Below are positions 8,640 to 16,975 of a stretch of DNA of 56,998 bases, piece after piece. A program made the translations under genes and the position numbers. The notes under the pieces are model-generated. The model worked only from the letters and a program-made list of their open reading frames with translations. It was not told where the DNA came from and did not search any database. The stretch lies in the NCBI GenBank assembly GCA_025054695.1, contig JANWZI010000013.1, positions 1 through 56,998 of the forward strand, given 5' to 3'. The stretch is from Myxococcota bacterium. Its GTDB lineage: Bacteria; Myxococcota_A; Polyangia; Polyangiales; JANWZI01. Within the stretch, counting starts at the first letter, position 1. Each line of letters opens with the position of its first letter.

Positions 8640-9274
8640 CAGTGGCCTCCGTGCGCGGCCACCTCGGCCGCCAGCCGTCGCTCCTCGGCCTGCCGCCGCT
8701 CCGCCTCGGCGCGCCGCTCGCGCTCCCGCGCCTCGTGCGCCTCCTGCTCGGCCCGGCTCCGTCCGCGGGCCACGGCGATGGCCCCGACGATGGCCGCCGT
8801 GAGCAGGACGCCGACGAGCTCGAACGCGAGCGCCGCCTCCCCGTACAGAATCCGCCCGAGCGCCTCGACGCCGCCGAACGGGGCGCAGCCCGGCTCGCGG
8901 CACGCCGCGATCGCAGGCCGCGGCGCGCGCACGCCGAGCAGGATCGCCACGAGCCCCGCCGCGACCGTGGCGAGCAGCGCCGCCCCGAACAGGCGCACCC
9001 CCACGTTGCGTCCGCTGCCGGCCGCCTCGGCGTCGGGTCCGATGAGCATGATGACGAACACGAACAGCACCACGACCGCGCCCGCGTACACGAGCAGTTG
9101 CAGCGCCGCGAGCAACTGCGCGTGCAGGGTCAAGAAGAGCCCCGCCAGCGCGACGATGTGCCCGAGCAGGGACATCGCCGCGCGCAGCGGCCGGCGCGAG
9201 GCGACGGTGCCGAGCGCCGTTCCGACGGCGAGAAGCGCGCACAGCACGAACAGCGCGATGCCGGGCGCGCTCAC
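8639..9274 (-). CDS. nuoJ: NADH-quinone oxidoreductase subunit J
   Basis: Five-helix membrane subunit of complex I. 211 residues, about 35 longer than usual. Family segments: [20 protein letters not shown], then [20 protein letters not shown], the helix with the pi-bulge. The GTG start at 9272-9274 is fixed by a four-base GTGA overlap with nuoF. A highly charged Arg/Glu/Ala helix of about 40 residues (from [12 protein letters not shown] to the end) extends the C terminus and would form a coiled coil on one face of the membrane; this extension is unusual. NuoH and NuoI, normally next to J, are absent here. Confidence 0.95.
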   Translation of the reverse strand: MSAPGIALFVLCALLAVGTALGTVASRRPLRAAMSLLGHIVALAGLFLTLHAQLLAALQLLVYAGAVVVLFVFVIMLIGPDAEAAGSGRNVGVRLFGAALLATVAAGLVAILLGVRAPRPAIAACREPGCAPFGGVEALGRILYGEAALAFELVGVLLTAAIVGAIAVARGRSRAEQEAHEARERERRAEAERRQAEERRLAAEVAAHGGH

Positions 9275-10644
9275 GGAGCCCCTCCGACGAGCGCACGCGT
9301 CGAGTCGTCGAGGCGGCGGTCGCGCGCCCCGCCCCGGACCGCCTCGAGGAACTCCTCGTGGAAGTACTTGACGAGCGCGAGCATCGGCATCGCCGTCCCG
9401 TCCGCGAGCGCGCAGATCGTGTTGCCCATCATGTCGTTGGAAACGTCGACGAGCAGCGCGACGTCCTCGGGACGGCCGCGCCCCTCGCAGATGCGATCCA
9501 TGATGTCGACGAGCCACCCCGTCCCCTCGCGGCAGGGCGTGCACTGGCCGCACGACTCGTGCGCGTAGAAGCGCATGAGGTTGCGCGCGACCTCCACCAT
9601 GCTCACCGAGCTGTCCATCACGATCGCGCCGCAGGTGCCGAGCATCGAGCCGAGCGCGCGGAACGTCTCAACGCCCATGGGCACGTCGAGCGCGCTCTTG
9701 CCGTGCCAGGCATGCAGCGGGTGCGAGGGCGCCGGCGCGTGCACGACGAGCGAGGCGGGGATAAGCGGTGTCGAGCTGCCACCCGGGATGACCGCCTTCA
9801 GGGGCCGGTCCTCGTGCAGCATCCCGCCCCCGAGATCGTAGATGAGCTCGCGCAGCGTGATGCCCGAGGGCGCCTCGTAGATGCCGGGCTTCTTGACGTG
9901 GCCCGAAACGCCGTACAGGCGCGTGCCGCCCTCGCCAGGCAGCCGTCCCAGCGCCGCGAACGCCGCTCCACCCATCGTGATGACGTCGGGCAGGTGCGCG
10001 ATCGATTCGACGTTGTTAACGATCGTGGGCATCCCGAAGGCGCCCCGCACCGCGGGGAACGGCGGCTTGAGCCGCGGCTCGCCCCGTCGGCCCTCGAGCG
10101 ATTCGAGCAGCGCGGTCTCCTCGCCGCAGATGTAGGCGCCGGCGCCCGGATGCGTGAAGATCTCGATCTCGTGCGGGACGCCGAAGGGCCGCGGGCCGAG
10201 GTACCCCCGCGCCCGCGCCGCAGCGATGGCCTCGTCGAGCCGCTGCATGGCGAGCGCGAGCTCGCAGCGCACGTAGATCCAGCAGCGGTGCGCTCCGATG
10301 GCGCGGCACGCGATGATGCAGCCCTCGACGAGCCGGTGCGGATCACGCTCCATGATCGAGCGGTCCTTGAACGTCCCGGGCTCGCCCTCGTCCGCATTGA
10401 CGACGAGATAGACCTGCTGGCCCGGCGCCGGCCTCAGGAAGCCCCACTTGACCCCCATCGGAAAGCCGGCGCCGCCGCGTCCGCGGATGTGGGCTGCCTT
10501 GACTTCCTCGCGGATCTGCTCGGGCGTCATCTGCGTCAGCGCCTTGCGCGCGGCCGCGTAGGCGCCGTGTCGCTCGGCCACCTCGAGCCGGTGCGCGTCG
10601 GGCACGTCGTAGCGCGCCGTCAGGTAACGCATCTCGAGCGTCAC
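9271..10644 (-). CDS. nuoF: NADH-quinone oxidoreductase subunit F
   Basis: Peripheral-arm subunit that binds NADH and FMN and carries the N3 [4Fe-4S] cluster. 457 residues. The Gly-rich nucleotide loop [17 protein letters not shown], the [16 protein letters not shown] motif and [19 protein letters not shown] are all present. The cluster ligands are three Cys in [12 protein letters not shown] and the fourth in [10 protein letters not shown]. The GTG start (10642-10644) is set by a four-base overlap with the nuoE stop; the open frame further upstream runs antisense to nothing meaningful and overlaps nuoE. It passes electrons to nuoE and nuoG; nuoG is not in this window. Confidence 0.96.
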   Translation of the reverse strand: MTLEMRYLTARYDVPDAHRLEVAERHGAYAAARKALTQMTPEQIREEVKAAHIRGRGGAGFPMGVKWGFLRPAPGQQVYLVVNADEGEPGTFKDRSIMERDPHRLVEGCIIACRAIGAHRCWIYVRCELALAMQRLDEAIAAARARGYLGPRPFGVPHEIEIFTHPGAGAYICGEETALLESLEGRRGEPRLKPPFPAVRGAFGMPTIVNNVESIAHLPDVITMGGAAFAALGRLPGEGGTRLYGVSGHVKKPGIYEAPSGITLRELIYDLGGGMLHEDRPLKAVIPGGSSTPLIPASLVVHAPAPSHPLHAWHGKSALDVPMGVETFRALGSMLGTCGAIVMDSSVSMVEVARNLMRFYAHESCGQCTPCREGTGWLVDIMDRICEGRGRPEDVALLVDVSNDMMGNTICALADGTAMPMLALVKYFHEEFLEAVRGGARDRRLDDSTRALVGGAP

Positions 10645-11180
10645 GCGGCTCCTCCGGCGTCGGGCTCCTGATGCCGTGGCTCCGACGGCTCGACCGCTGC
10701 GGTCCGAGCCGCGATCTCGTCCAGGATGCGGTCGAGCTCGGCGAGCGTGAGATTCTCGTAGTAGCGGTCGTTGATCTGCACCACCGGGGCACCCCCGCAG
10801 GCGGCGAGGCACTCGGCCTTTTTCAGTGCGAACTTGCCGTCCTTGCTCCGGCCCCCCGGCCGGCATCCGAGCCGCCGCTCGAGGTGCTCCTGAATGACTT
10901 TGGCCCCACGCAGGTCGCAGGAGAGCGTGCGACATACCCAGACGACGTTCGGCGGATGGGGCTTCTGGAACAACGACGTGTAGAAGGTGACCACGCCGAG
11001 GACGTGGGCCGTCGAGACCCCGATCCGACGAGCGACGTAGTCGATCACCTCCGGCGAGCACCAGCCGTGCTGCTGCTGGCAGAGGTGCAGCAGCGGAATG
11101 CACGCCGCGCGCGGGTCCGGATATCGGGTGAGGATCTGCGCGGCGAGCTGCTCGCGTTCGGGACTGAGTGCAAAGGCCAT
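10641..11180 (-). CDS. nuoE: NADH-quinone oxidoreductase subunit E
   Basis: Thioredoxin-like [2Fe-2S] subunit (cluster N1a) of the NADH dehydrogenase module. 179 residues. Cluster ligands follow the family spacing: CRTLSC (C-x4-C) in VWVCRTLSCDLRGAKVI and ECLAACGGAP (C-x3-C). The N-terminal helical part (AQILTRYPDPRAACIPLLHL) is also typical. First gene of the seven-gene nuo operon here. Its 267-base upstream region holds hexamer tract H4 and no obvious consensus promoter. Confidence 0.95.
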   Translation of the reverse strand: MAFALSPEREQLAAQILTRYPDPRAACIPLLHLCQQQHGWCSPEVIDYVARRIGVSTAHVLGVVTFYTSLFQKPHPPNVVWVCRTLSCDLRGAKVIQEHLERRLGCRPGGRSKDGKFALKKAECLAACGGAPVVQINDRYYENLTLAELDRILDEIAARTAAVEPSEPRHQEPDAGGAA

Positions 11181-11338
11181 GCGGCGTCCTCGGTCGCGGC
11201 CCGTACTGGGCCGAGCGTGCGAAACGCTCGACGAGCCGCTCGAGCGCGCGCGACGCTAGGCCGCCCCCCGCACGGTGTCAAGCGTCTCGGTCCGGTTCGC
11301 CGCGACACGGCTGCGCGGGGTTTCGCGAGGCCAGGACC

Positions 11339-11398
11339 AAGTCGGAGTTCGAGTCGGAGTCGGAGTCGGAGGCCGAGTCCGAGTCCGAGCCCGTGCCA
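11339..11398 (+). repeat. H4: GAGNCC hexamer tract, 10 units
   Basis: Ten units in one register, beginning AAGTCG and passing through three GAGTCG, then GAGGCC, two GAGTCC and GAGCCC. Lies in the divergent gap between nuoE and the lipoprotein at 11448. Not in frame with that lipoprotein. Confidence 0.82.
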
Positions 11399-11447
11399 GG
11401 GTCCACCGGTTGACCCGTTCCGGCCCGGCCCGCAGGCTCCATGCATC

Positions 11448-12170
11448 GTGCGGGAGCTGTCCGCAGTCCTGCTCGCAGCGGCGTTGGTGGGCTGCCCGCG
11501 TTCTTCGCCCGCGGCGGACGCCTCCGCGCGCGACGCGCCGGCCGCCGACCGGCCCCACGAGGCAGGCGGAGCCGACGATGCGGACGCCGACGGGCTGTGC
11601 GACGAAACGGAACGGCGGTACGGAAGCGATCCGACGTCGGTGGATACCGACGGGGACGGGTTCCCGGATTACTACGAGGTGGTCGCGGTGCTCGATCCGA
11701 CCGCGCCCTCGGAGCCACCCCGACAAGACGTCGTCGTCCTGACGGAAAGCGGCGGCTCGCGCGCGTCCGTCCACCTCGACATCACGGTGCGTGGCGCCGG
11801 CGAAGACTTTCAAGGCGCATTCGAATCCGTGTGGGTGCCGGACGTGGCGGGCACAACCGCCGCCGAGTTTTTCGAGGACGCCGACGCGATCGACGCGTAC
11901 CCGCGCGAGAACGTCGCGATCATCGAAGGGGAAATCGAGCGCTTCCGTGGCGTCGTGGGCCGCACGCGCCTGTGGTTCGAACTGACGTTCCTGTGGCGCG
12001 ACGCGTTGGAACGACGCTGCGTGCGACTCTATCCGTTCCACTACACCGTCAAGCGCAACGACGGCGTACTCGTGGCACGTCCCCGACGCCTGCTCCTGGT
12101 GGTGCCGGCCGGCACGTCGAGGCCGCAGCCCGCCTCGTGGTGCGCCCCTCCCGAAGCACCCTGCCGCTGA
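11448..12170 (+). CDS. predicted lipoprotein with calcium-binding-type DxDxDG repeats
   Basis: 240 residues; function not recognised. The GTG start gives a compact lipoprotein signal, VRELSAVLLAAALVGC, with L-V-G-C at the lipidation site. After a short Ala/Asp linker, DADADGLCDETERRYGSDPT and SVDTDGDGFPDYYE form a thrombospondin-type-3-like Ca2+ loop pair (about residues 45-80). The remaining ~160 residues are a beta-rich globular domain with two Cys and no motif I can name. Such Asp-loop lipoproteins are common on the surface of Polyangia-type bacteria. Stands alone; the divergent neighbour is the nuo operon. Confidence 0.75.
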   Translation: MRELSAVLLAAALVGCPRSSPAADASARDAPAADRPHEAGGADDADADGLCDETERRYGSDPTSVDTDGDGFPDYYEVVAVLDPTAPSEPPRQDVVVLTESGGSRASVHLDITVRGAGEDFQGAFESVWVPDVAGTTAAEFFEDADAIDAYPRENVAIIEGEIERFRGVVGRTRLWFELTFLWRDALERRCVRLYPFHYTVKRNDGVLVARPRRLLLVVPAGTSRPQPASWCAPPEAPCR

Positions 12171-12217
12171 CGGCGGCGACGCGTTCTCTCGATGTTGCCA
12201 ACCAAAAGGGCGGCCGC

Positions 12218-12470
12218 GAATCTGAATCCGACTCAAAGTCCGAGACGACGAGCACGCCCGATACGCAGCACGGAGTCTGAGGCCAAGTCAAAAGCCGAGT
12301 CCGCATCCGAGACCGACTCGGAGCCCGTGTCCGAGTCCGACACCCCGGACGGCCCCGAGTCGGAGACCGCGTCTGCGGACGAGTCCGAGCCCAAGCCGGA
12401 AACGGCTTCCGAGACCGACTCGGAGTCCGAGTCCGCCTCACAGTCCGAGCACGCGACCGAATCCGAATCC
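12218..12470 (+). repeat. H5: GAGNCC hexamer tract, 38 units in two registers
   Basis: A short first block (12218-12247, 5 units) and a long second block (12273-12470, 33 units) are offset by 55 bases, that is one base out of phase. The unit is more diverged than elsewhere (AAGTCA, AAAGCC, GCATCC, GTGTCC, GACTCG), but the 6-base register of the long block never slips. The following stretch, 12471-13062 (about 590 bases), holds no gene I can support: the open frames there have no recognisable family on either strand. Confidence 0.8.
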
Positions 12471-13062
12471 GTCTTCACGGGCCATTGGCCGTCCCCGACC
12501 AAGCAGGTAGCCTGTTCGGTGCGTTGGCGCAGAAGTCTGTCGTTCCTTTGTGCCACGAGCCGCCGAGTCAAGACCTCGGGCTCGCCGTACAGCGCAGTCC
12601 GCTGGCGACCCGAAGAGGTACGGGTTTCTCTCTTGCGCGCAGAGGTGACCCTCGACGCCCTTCGCGTGGGCCGGATCGACCTGTCCGATGTTCCCTTGCT
12701 GCCCGGCCTCGAGCCGCTGCGTTTTGCGGCTGCCCCGCGGTTCCAGCCTCCGCTCCAGCGCGCCGCTCCGTGGATCGGTCGGCCGATCCCCGTGCGGCGA
12801 TCCACGCGGACAACTTTGAGCGAGCGGTGATGGTTGCGCGCTGGGACTTGCCTGGGCGAGCACGCGCCACGGCGGTGATTGTCGCGGCGCGCTAGCCAGC
12901 GCGCTTGCGGGGTATCGCGTCCTCCCCCTGGCCCGATGACACCGGACTGCGCAGGTCTGTTGTCCCCGTCAGCATCCCGAATTCCGAAGACTCCGCCGAA
13001 CGGCACGTCCCTTGCTTGGCGCCAATGTGAAACGCACCGAACACAAAAGGGGAAGCGCAAGA

Positions 13063-14589
13063 ATGCGTACCAGGAGCCGGACCGCAGGCGCTTGCGGGTC
13101 GTTGCTAACGATTGTTGCGCTCGGGTGCGCCGGGGAGATGGGGCCTGCGCGGCGCGTGCGTGGATCATCGGACGCCGCAATCTCGGAGATCGACGGCGGA
13201 CTTCCCTGTGATCCGGCCGCGTGCGGTGCGTCGTGCCGAGCGAGCGGTGCCGCCGGTGGGCGGTGCGAGGCCGACGCTCGTTGCGCGTGCGTTGCGAGCT
13301 CAACCGAGGAGGCCTGTGGCGACGGCTTCGACAACGACGCAGACGGCGCAATCGATGAGAGCTGCGCGTGCATGCCGGGAGCGATGCAGGCCTGTTACAC
13401 AGGTCCTGCCCAAGCGCGCGGAGTCGGTGCGTGTCGCGAAGGACGTCAACGCTGTGTGTCCTCCGGAGAATTCGGCGCCTGGGGAGCCTGCGAAGGCGCC
13501 GTCCACCCCGCAGTCGAGCGCTGTCGCGGCACCGACGACGACTGCGATGGCCTCGTCGACTGCGCGGACCCTGATTGCACGGAGGCGTTGTCCTGTTCGT
13601 GTCGCCCCCGGGATGAATCCTGCACCAACAGCGCGGACGACGACTGCGATGGACTCGTCGACTGCGCCGACCCTCACTGCGGCATGCATCCCGTCTGCTG
13701 CGTGCCGCGCTCGGCAATCGAGAGCACGTGTGACAACGCGACCGACGACGACTGCGACCGGCTCATCGACTGCGTCGACCCCGATTGCGCAACCCAACCC
13801 GCCTGTTGCATGCCTCGCTCCGAAGCCTGCAGCAACTGGGTCGACGATGATTGCGATCGTCTCGTGGACTGCGCAGACTCGGATTGCCGCGGACAACCGG
13901 CATGCTGCATGCCGTATCCGGAGCAGTGCACGGACGGGGCGGACAACGACTGCGATGGGCTCGTGGACTGCGCAGACCCGCATTGCGAAACGAGTGCGGC
14001 CTGCTGCCGTGTCGGCGCGGAAACGGGCGGTGCGTGCACCGATGGACGGGACAATGATTGCGACGGATCCATCGACTGCATGGACCCGGACTGCACTGCG
14101 CCCGGCGGGTCTTGTCGCGCGACTTTCTGCAATACCGGCGGAACGTGGCGATTGGATAGGGCCTGGTACTGCTGCTGCGGATCGGGGCCCGGAGGATTGG
14201 GAGGGTTCATGAGCGGAACCACAGGAGGCGGTTGCGGAACCACCCCATGGTCGAGCGGAACGTTTCAGGCGCGATGTGCGGGAACGTACAACGTTTGTTT
14301 TCGTACGACACCGAACGGGGGGTCGGGGTGCACGTTGAACGAGCAATGTGTCACGGTTCGCGTGCCGACCGATGGCGCGACGGTGTCCGTTCCGGCCCTG
14401 AACGGTTGGGGATGCGATCGAGGGGCATGCGGCGACGAAGCTTCTCGCCTGGGAGGGCGCGTGTGCGTCCGCGTCACCGGAACGACGGTTGATGGCGTCC
14501 CCGTTTCGCGGGAAGGTAGTTGTTCGGTCGAATCCGGAGCATGCGGTGGCGGGGGTGGCGGTGGTGGGGGTGGCGGCGGCTCGTGGTAG
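13063..14589 (+). CDS. Cys-rich lipoprotein with six MopE-like DxDCDG repeats
   Basis: 508 residues, predicted lipoprotein. The ATG start has AAAGGGGAAG upstream and gives MRTRSRTAGACGSLLTIVAL followed by GC, with the lipid Cys at residue 22. One degenerate (about 85-101) and six good copies (about 154-344) of a C-x7-CDG-L-V-DCADPDC unit follow. These are the Asp/Cys 'putative metal-binding motif' found in the copper-binding MopE family and many myxobacterial surface proteins. A second Cys-rich beta domain fills residues 350-490, and the protein ends in a run of about 12 Gly. Metal binding is inferred from the family. Not linked by operon structure to its neighbours. Confidence 0.8.
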   Translation: MRTRSRTAGACGSLLTIVALGCAGEMGPARRVRGSSDAAISEIDGGLPCDPAACGASCRASGAAGGRCEADARCACVASSTEEACGDGFDNDADGAIDESCACMPGAMQACYTGPAQARGVGACREGRQRCVSSGEFGAWGACEGAVHPAVERCRGTDDDCDGLVDCADPDCTEALSCSCRPRDESCTNSADDDCDGLVDCADPHCGMHPVCCVPRSAIESTCDNATDDDCDRLIDCVDPDCATQPACCMPRSEACSNWVDDDCDRLVDCADSDCRGQPACCMPYPEQCTDGADNDCDGLVDCADPHCETSAACCRVGAETGGACTDGRDNDCDGSIDCMDPDCTAPGGSCRATFCNTGGTWRLDRAWYCCCGSGPGGLGGFMSGTTGGGCGTTPWSSGTFQARCAGTYNVCFRTTPNGGSGCTLNEQCVTVRVPTDGATVSVPALNGWGCDRGACGDEASRLGGRVCVRVTGTTVDGVPVSREGSCSVESGACGGGGGGGGGGGGSW

Positions 14590-14925
14590 CGAGCGTCCCC
14601 ACCATGCCCGCTCGGTCCAATCGGCAATGCGCATCGGCGTAGCCACGTCGTGCCTGCACTCCCGCTCAGGGAACGAAGTCGGGATGGGTTCCCACCGGAC
14701 TTGGGCCGTCCCCGACGAGGGAAAGAGGCAAGAGGTTGCGCGCTGCGGCGGATAGGTCGGTGGTTCCGTGGTGGCAGAAACCCGCGAATCCGTCGGACCC
14801 TGGGTCCCGCGATTCCCCCGCACGGTCGCCTCGGGTCGGCAACACGACCCCGGAACACGCGCTCGAGGGCCTCGCGCTCGCCCTACAGGTCGGCCCGCTC
14901 GCCGCCTGAGGAGTCTCAAGGCTCA

Positions 14926-14997
14926 GAGTTCGAGTCCGAGATTGCGCCCGAGGCCGACTCCGCGTCCGCGCTCGAGGCGGGTGCCGTGACCGAGCCT
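14926..14997 (+). repeat. H6: GAGNCC hexamer tract, 12 units
   Basis: Twelve diverged units in one register (GAGTTC, GAGTCC, GAGATT, GCGCCC, GAGGCC, GACTCC and so on). It lies in the 452-base convergent gap between the MopE-like lipoprotein and the membrane protein ending at 15042. The rest of the gap, 14590-14925, shows nothing I can name. Confidence 0.72.
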
Positions 14998-15041
14998 CAT
15001 ACAAGAACTGTAGCGAACGACGCGTCGCGTGCCGCGACCCT

Positions 15042-16658
15042 CTAAGCGGCCTTCTGCCGAGATGCCGTCCCCGCGGGCTGTGTGGCGGGCATCGCCGCAT
15101 CGAGCCATGCGAGCGCCGCGCCGAGTGCTGCGCCGAGCCTCCTGGGGTCGTTCAGGACATGGGCGCAGCGGCTCCCCCACCGATGCCGACGCGCGCCGGG
15201 CCACAGCTGCGGAAACATCCGGTCCGCCTCACCGTCTGCGCGAGTGAGGGCGACCAGCGCGGCCCGCCCCCGATCCAGCGCGAGATCGAGGCGGAGCAAT
15301 CCTCGCGATCGGTCTGGATCCACGAACCGGATGCGCGCGTCGAGGAGCCTCCCGTCGGCGCATACGAGCACGACGGGGGTGCCCACCACAGCCAGCCGTC
15401 CGCTTCGTGCGAGCAGCGCCCCCAGCGTCTCGAGGGCGCTCCGGCCTGCGAGGTGCCCCCGACAACCCCACGCCGCGACGAGTGCCGCCATCGCGAGCGC
15501 AACGCGTTCGATGGTGGCGACCGCATCGCCCTCGAGCCAGCTCGCGGCGAGCATCGCACCCAGCGAGCCGAGCCACAGCACGGCCCCCGAGGGCGCGGTC
15601 GCGTCGAGCACATGAGCACCGAACCAGCAGCGACGGCGGTTCGCCCGCACGGCATCGACTCGCTCGCGGCCGTCCGCCGGTCGCCACGCAGCGGGCCGCA
15701 GGGTCGGGTCGTCGCCAGCGGGTCGCACGACAGCCATCGCGGCAATCGCGCAGAGCACGAGCCCGAGCAGCGCCCCCTCGAGAGGCACCACCAAGCCGAC
15801 CGTCCCGAGCCCCAGCGCGAGCAGCGCGGCCAGGCCGTGCGTCCCCGGCACCAGCGGCTGCAGCCGCCGACCCCGTCGAGCACCGGCACGGAGCACGCCC
15901 GCCCGCCCGCACCAGCTCACGATGCTCGACACGATCACCGCGAGGAGCAGCCCCGGACGCTCGGGGGCGCGCCAACGACCGACGACCGGCTGCTGCGCTT
16001 CCACCTCAAGAGGTTCAACGAGCGCCTCTTGCTCGGAGGCTGGCCGCCGGAGCTCGAGGCCGACGACCCAAGGAAGGGTGCGCGGGAGCTGGGACCGCTC
16101 CAGTCGCCAATACGTCGCGTCTCTGAGCTCCCACCGCGCGAGGCGTACGGTGGGCTCGGGGTCGAGCAACCGGGCACCGGGCGGCGCGCGCACCGTCACC
16201 GCGGCGCGCGCGAGGTCCGACTCCCACGCCGGCAGGCTCCAGCGAAGCCGCTGCGGCTCCTCGGCGGAGCCATCCGCGTGCAACGACGGGCAGCGCATCG
16301 CGACCCCCAGTTCGAGCCTTCCCCGTCGCGGCGCTCGCGCGCGTTCGAACCGCACGACGAGCCGGTCGCCGCGCACCTCAGCGCGCGGCTCGAACTTGCG
16401 CCCGTTGGACCCCCAAGCCCATGAACTCTTTTCGCGCTCGAGCTGCACCCCCTCGCACACGCCGCCGATCTCGAGCCGCTCGAGCCACCCCGCGCGCACC
16501 TGCACGACGAGCGCGAGCGCGACCCGTGCCGAGCCGTCCGCTTCGATGTCCAGATGCGCGCTCGCCTCGGTCACCGATGCGTCGGTCCACGCACGAGCGA
16601 CCGTGGGCCGCGCGCTGCAAGCCGAGACGAGCACGACGAGCACGCGGAGCCGATGCAT
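15042..16658 (-). CDS. hypothetical membrane protein with large extracytoplasmic N-terminal domain
   Basis: 538 residues, not recognised. The ATG at 16656-16658 gives a signal peptide (MHRLRVLVVLVSACSARPTV). About 240 residues of beta-rich extracytoplasmic domain follow. Then come two groups of hydrophobic helices (starting LLLAVIVSSIV, LAALLALGLGTVGLVVPLEG, LVLCAIAAMAVV and, after a polar gap, GAVLWLGSLGAMLAASWLEG), and a cytosolic tail of about 130 residues that includes a short beta segment, VVLVCADGRLLDARIRFVD. The topology resembles DUF2207-type predicted membrane proteins but I see no shared motif. Convergent with the lipoprotein upstream; separated from the kinase gene behind it by tract H7. 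Confidence 0.6.
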   Translation of the reverse strand: MHRLRVLVVLVSACSARPTVARAWTDASVTEASAHLDIEADGSARVALALVVQVRAGWLERLEIGGVCEGVQLEREKSSWAWGSNGRKFEPRAEVRGDRLVVRFERARAPRRGRLELGVAMRCPSLHADGSAEEPQRLRWSLPAWESDLARAAVTVRAPPGARLLDPEPTVRLARWELRDATYWRLERSQLPRTLPWVVGLELRRPASEQEALVEPLEVEAQQPVVGRWRAPERPGLLLAVIVSSIVSWCGRAGVLRAGARRGRRLQPLVPGTHGLAALLALGLGTVGLVVPLEGALLGLVLCAIAAMAVVRPAGDDPTLRPAAWRPADGRERVDAVRANRRRCWFGAHVLDATAPSGAVLWLGSLGAMLAASWLEGDAVATIERVALAMAALVAAWGCRGHLAGRSALETLGALLARSGRLAVVGTPVVLVCADGRLLDARIRFVDPDRSRGLLRLDLALDRGRAALVALTRADGEADRMFPQLWPGARRHRWGSRCAHVLNDPRRLGAALGAALAWLDAAMPATQPAGTASRQKAA

Positions 16659-16801
16659 CGCACGCGTCGCCCTCCGCGTTCGGAGCGCCCTGGGACCGCA
16701 CGTGCCTCGCGGCGGGGCCGTCTCGGTCGTGGCCACGACGCACGAGCCTACGGGCGCTCACGGAATTGCCGAAAATTCGTGCGATGGGACGCGGGAACCC
16801 G

Positions 16802-16933
16802 GACACGGAGTCGATGTCGGGCTCCCATTCTGGCTCGGATTCGGACTCGGTCTCGGTCGCGGGCTCCGACTCGGCCCCGCACATGGCCTCGGGCGCGGTC
16901 TGGGACGCGGACTCGGGTTCGAGCTCCGACGCG
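16802..16933 (-). repeat. H7: GAGNCC hexamer tract on the minus strand, 22 units
   Basis: Plus-strand units are GACTCG, GTCTCG, GGCTCC and similar, so GAGNCC is on the minus strand, the same strand as both flanking genes. One register over 132 bases. It sits in the 317-base gap between the membrane protein start (16658) and the kinase-PilZ stop (16976). Confidence 0.78.
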
Positions 16934-16975
16934 AACGCCGCTGCCGCCGCACCCCAACGGGCCGCGCGCGCAACC

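Noticed and set aside
7176-9371. 731-residue plus-strand open frame opposite nuoL, nuoK and nuoJ
   Set aside because: Same GC-driven antisense artefact; no domain recognisable and it crosses three real gene boundaries.
12192-12830. 212-residue Glu/Ser-rich protein containing tract H5
   Set aside because: The frame is open only because GAGNCC units cannot form stops; there is a phase slip within the tract and no recognisable domain after it.
14535-14589. Poly-glycine run at the end of the Cys-rich lipoprotein as a sorting signal
   Set aside because: It lacks the hydrophobic helix and basic end of GlyGly-CTERM or MYXO-CTERM signals; it is only a glycine tail.
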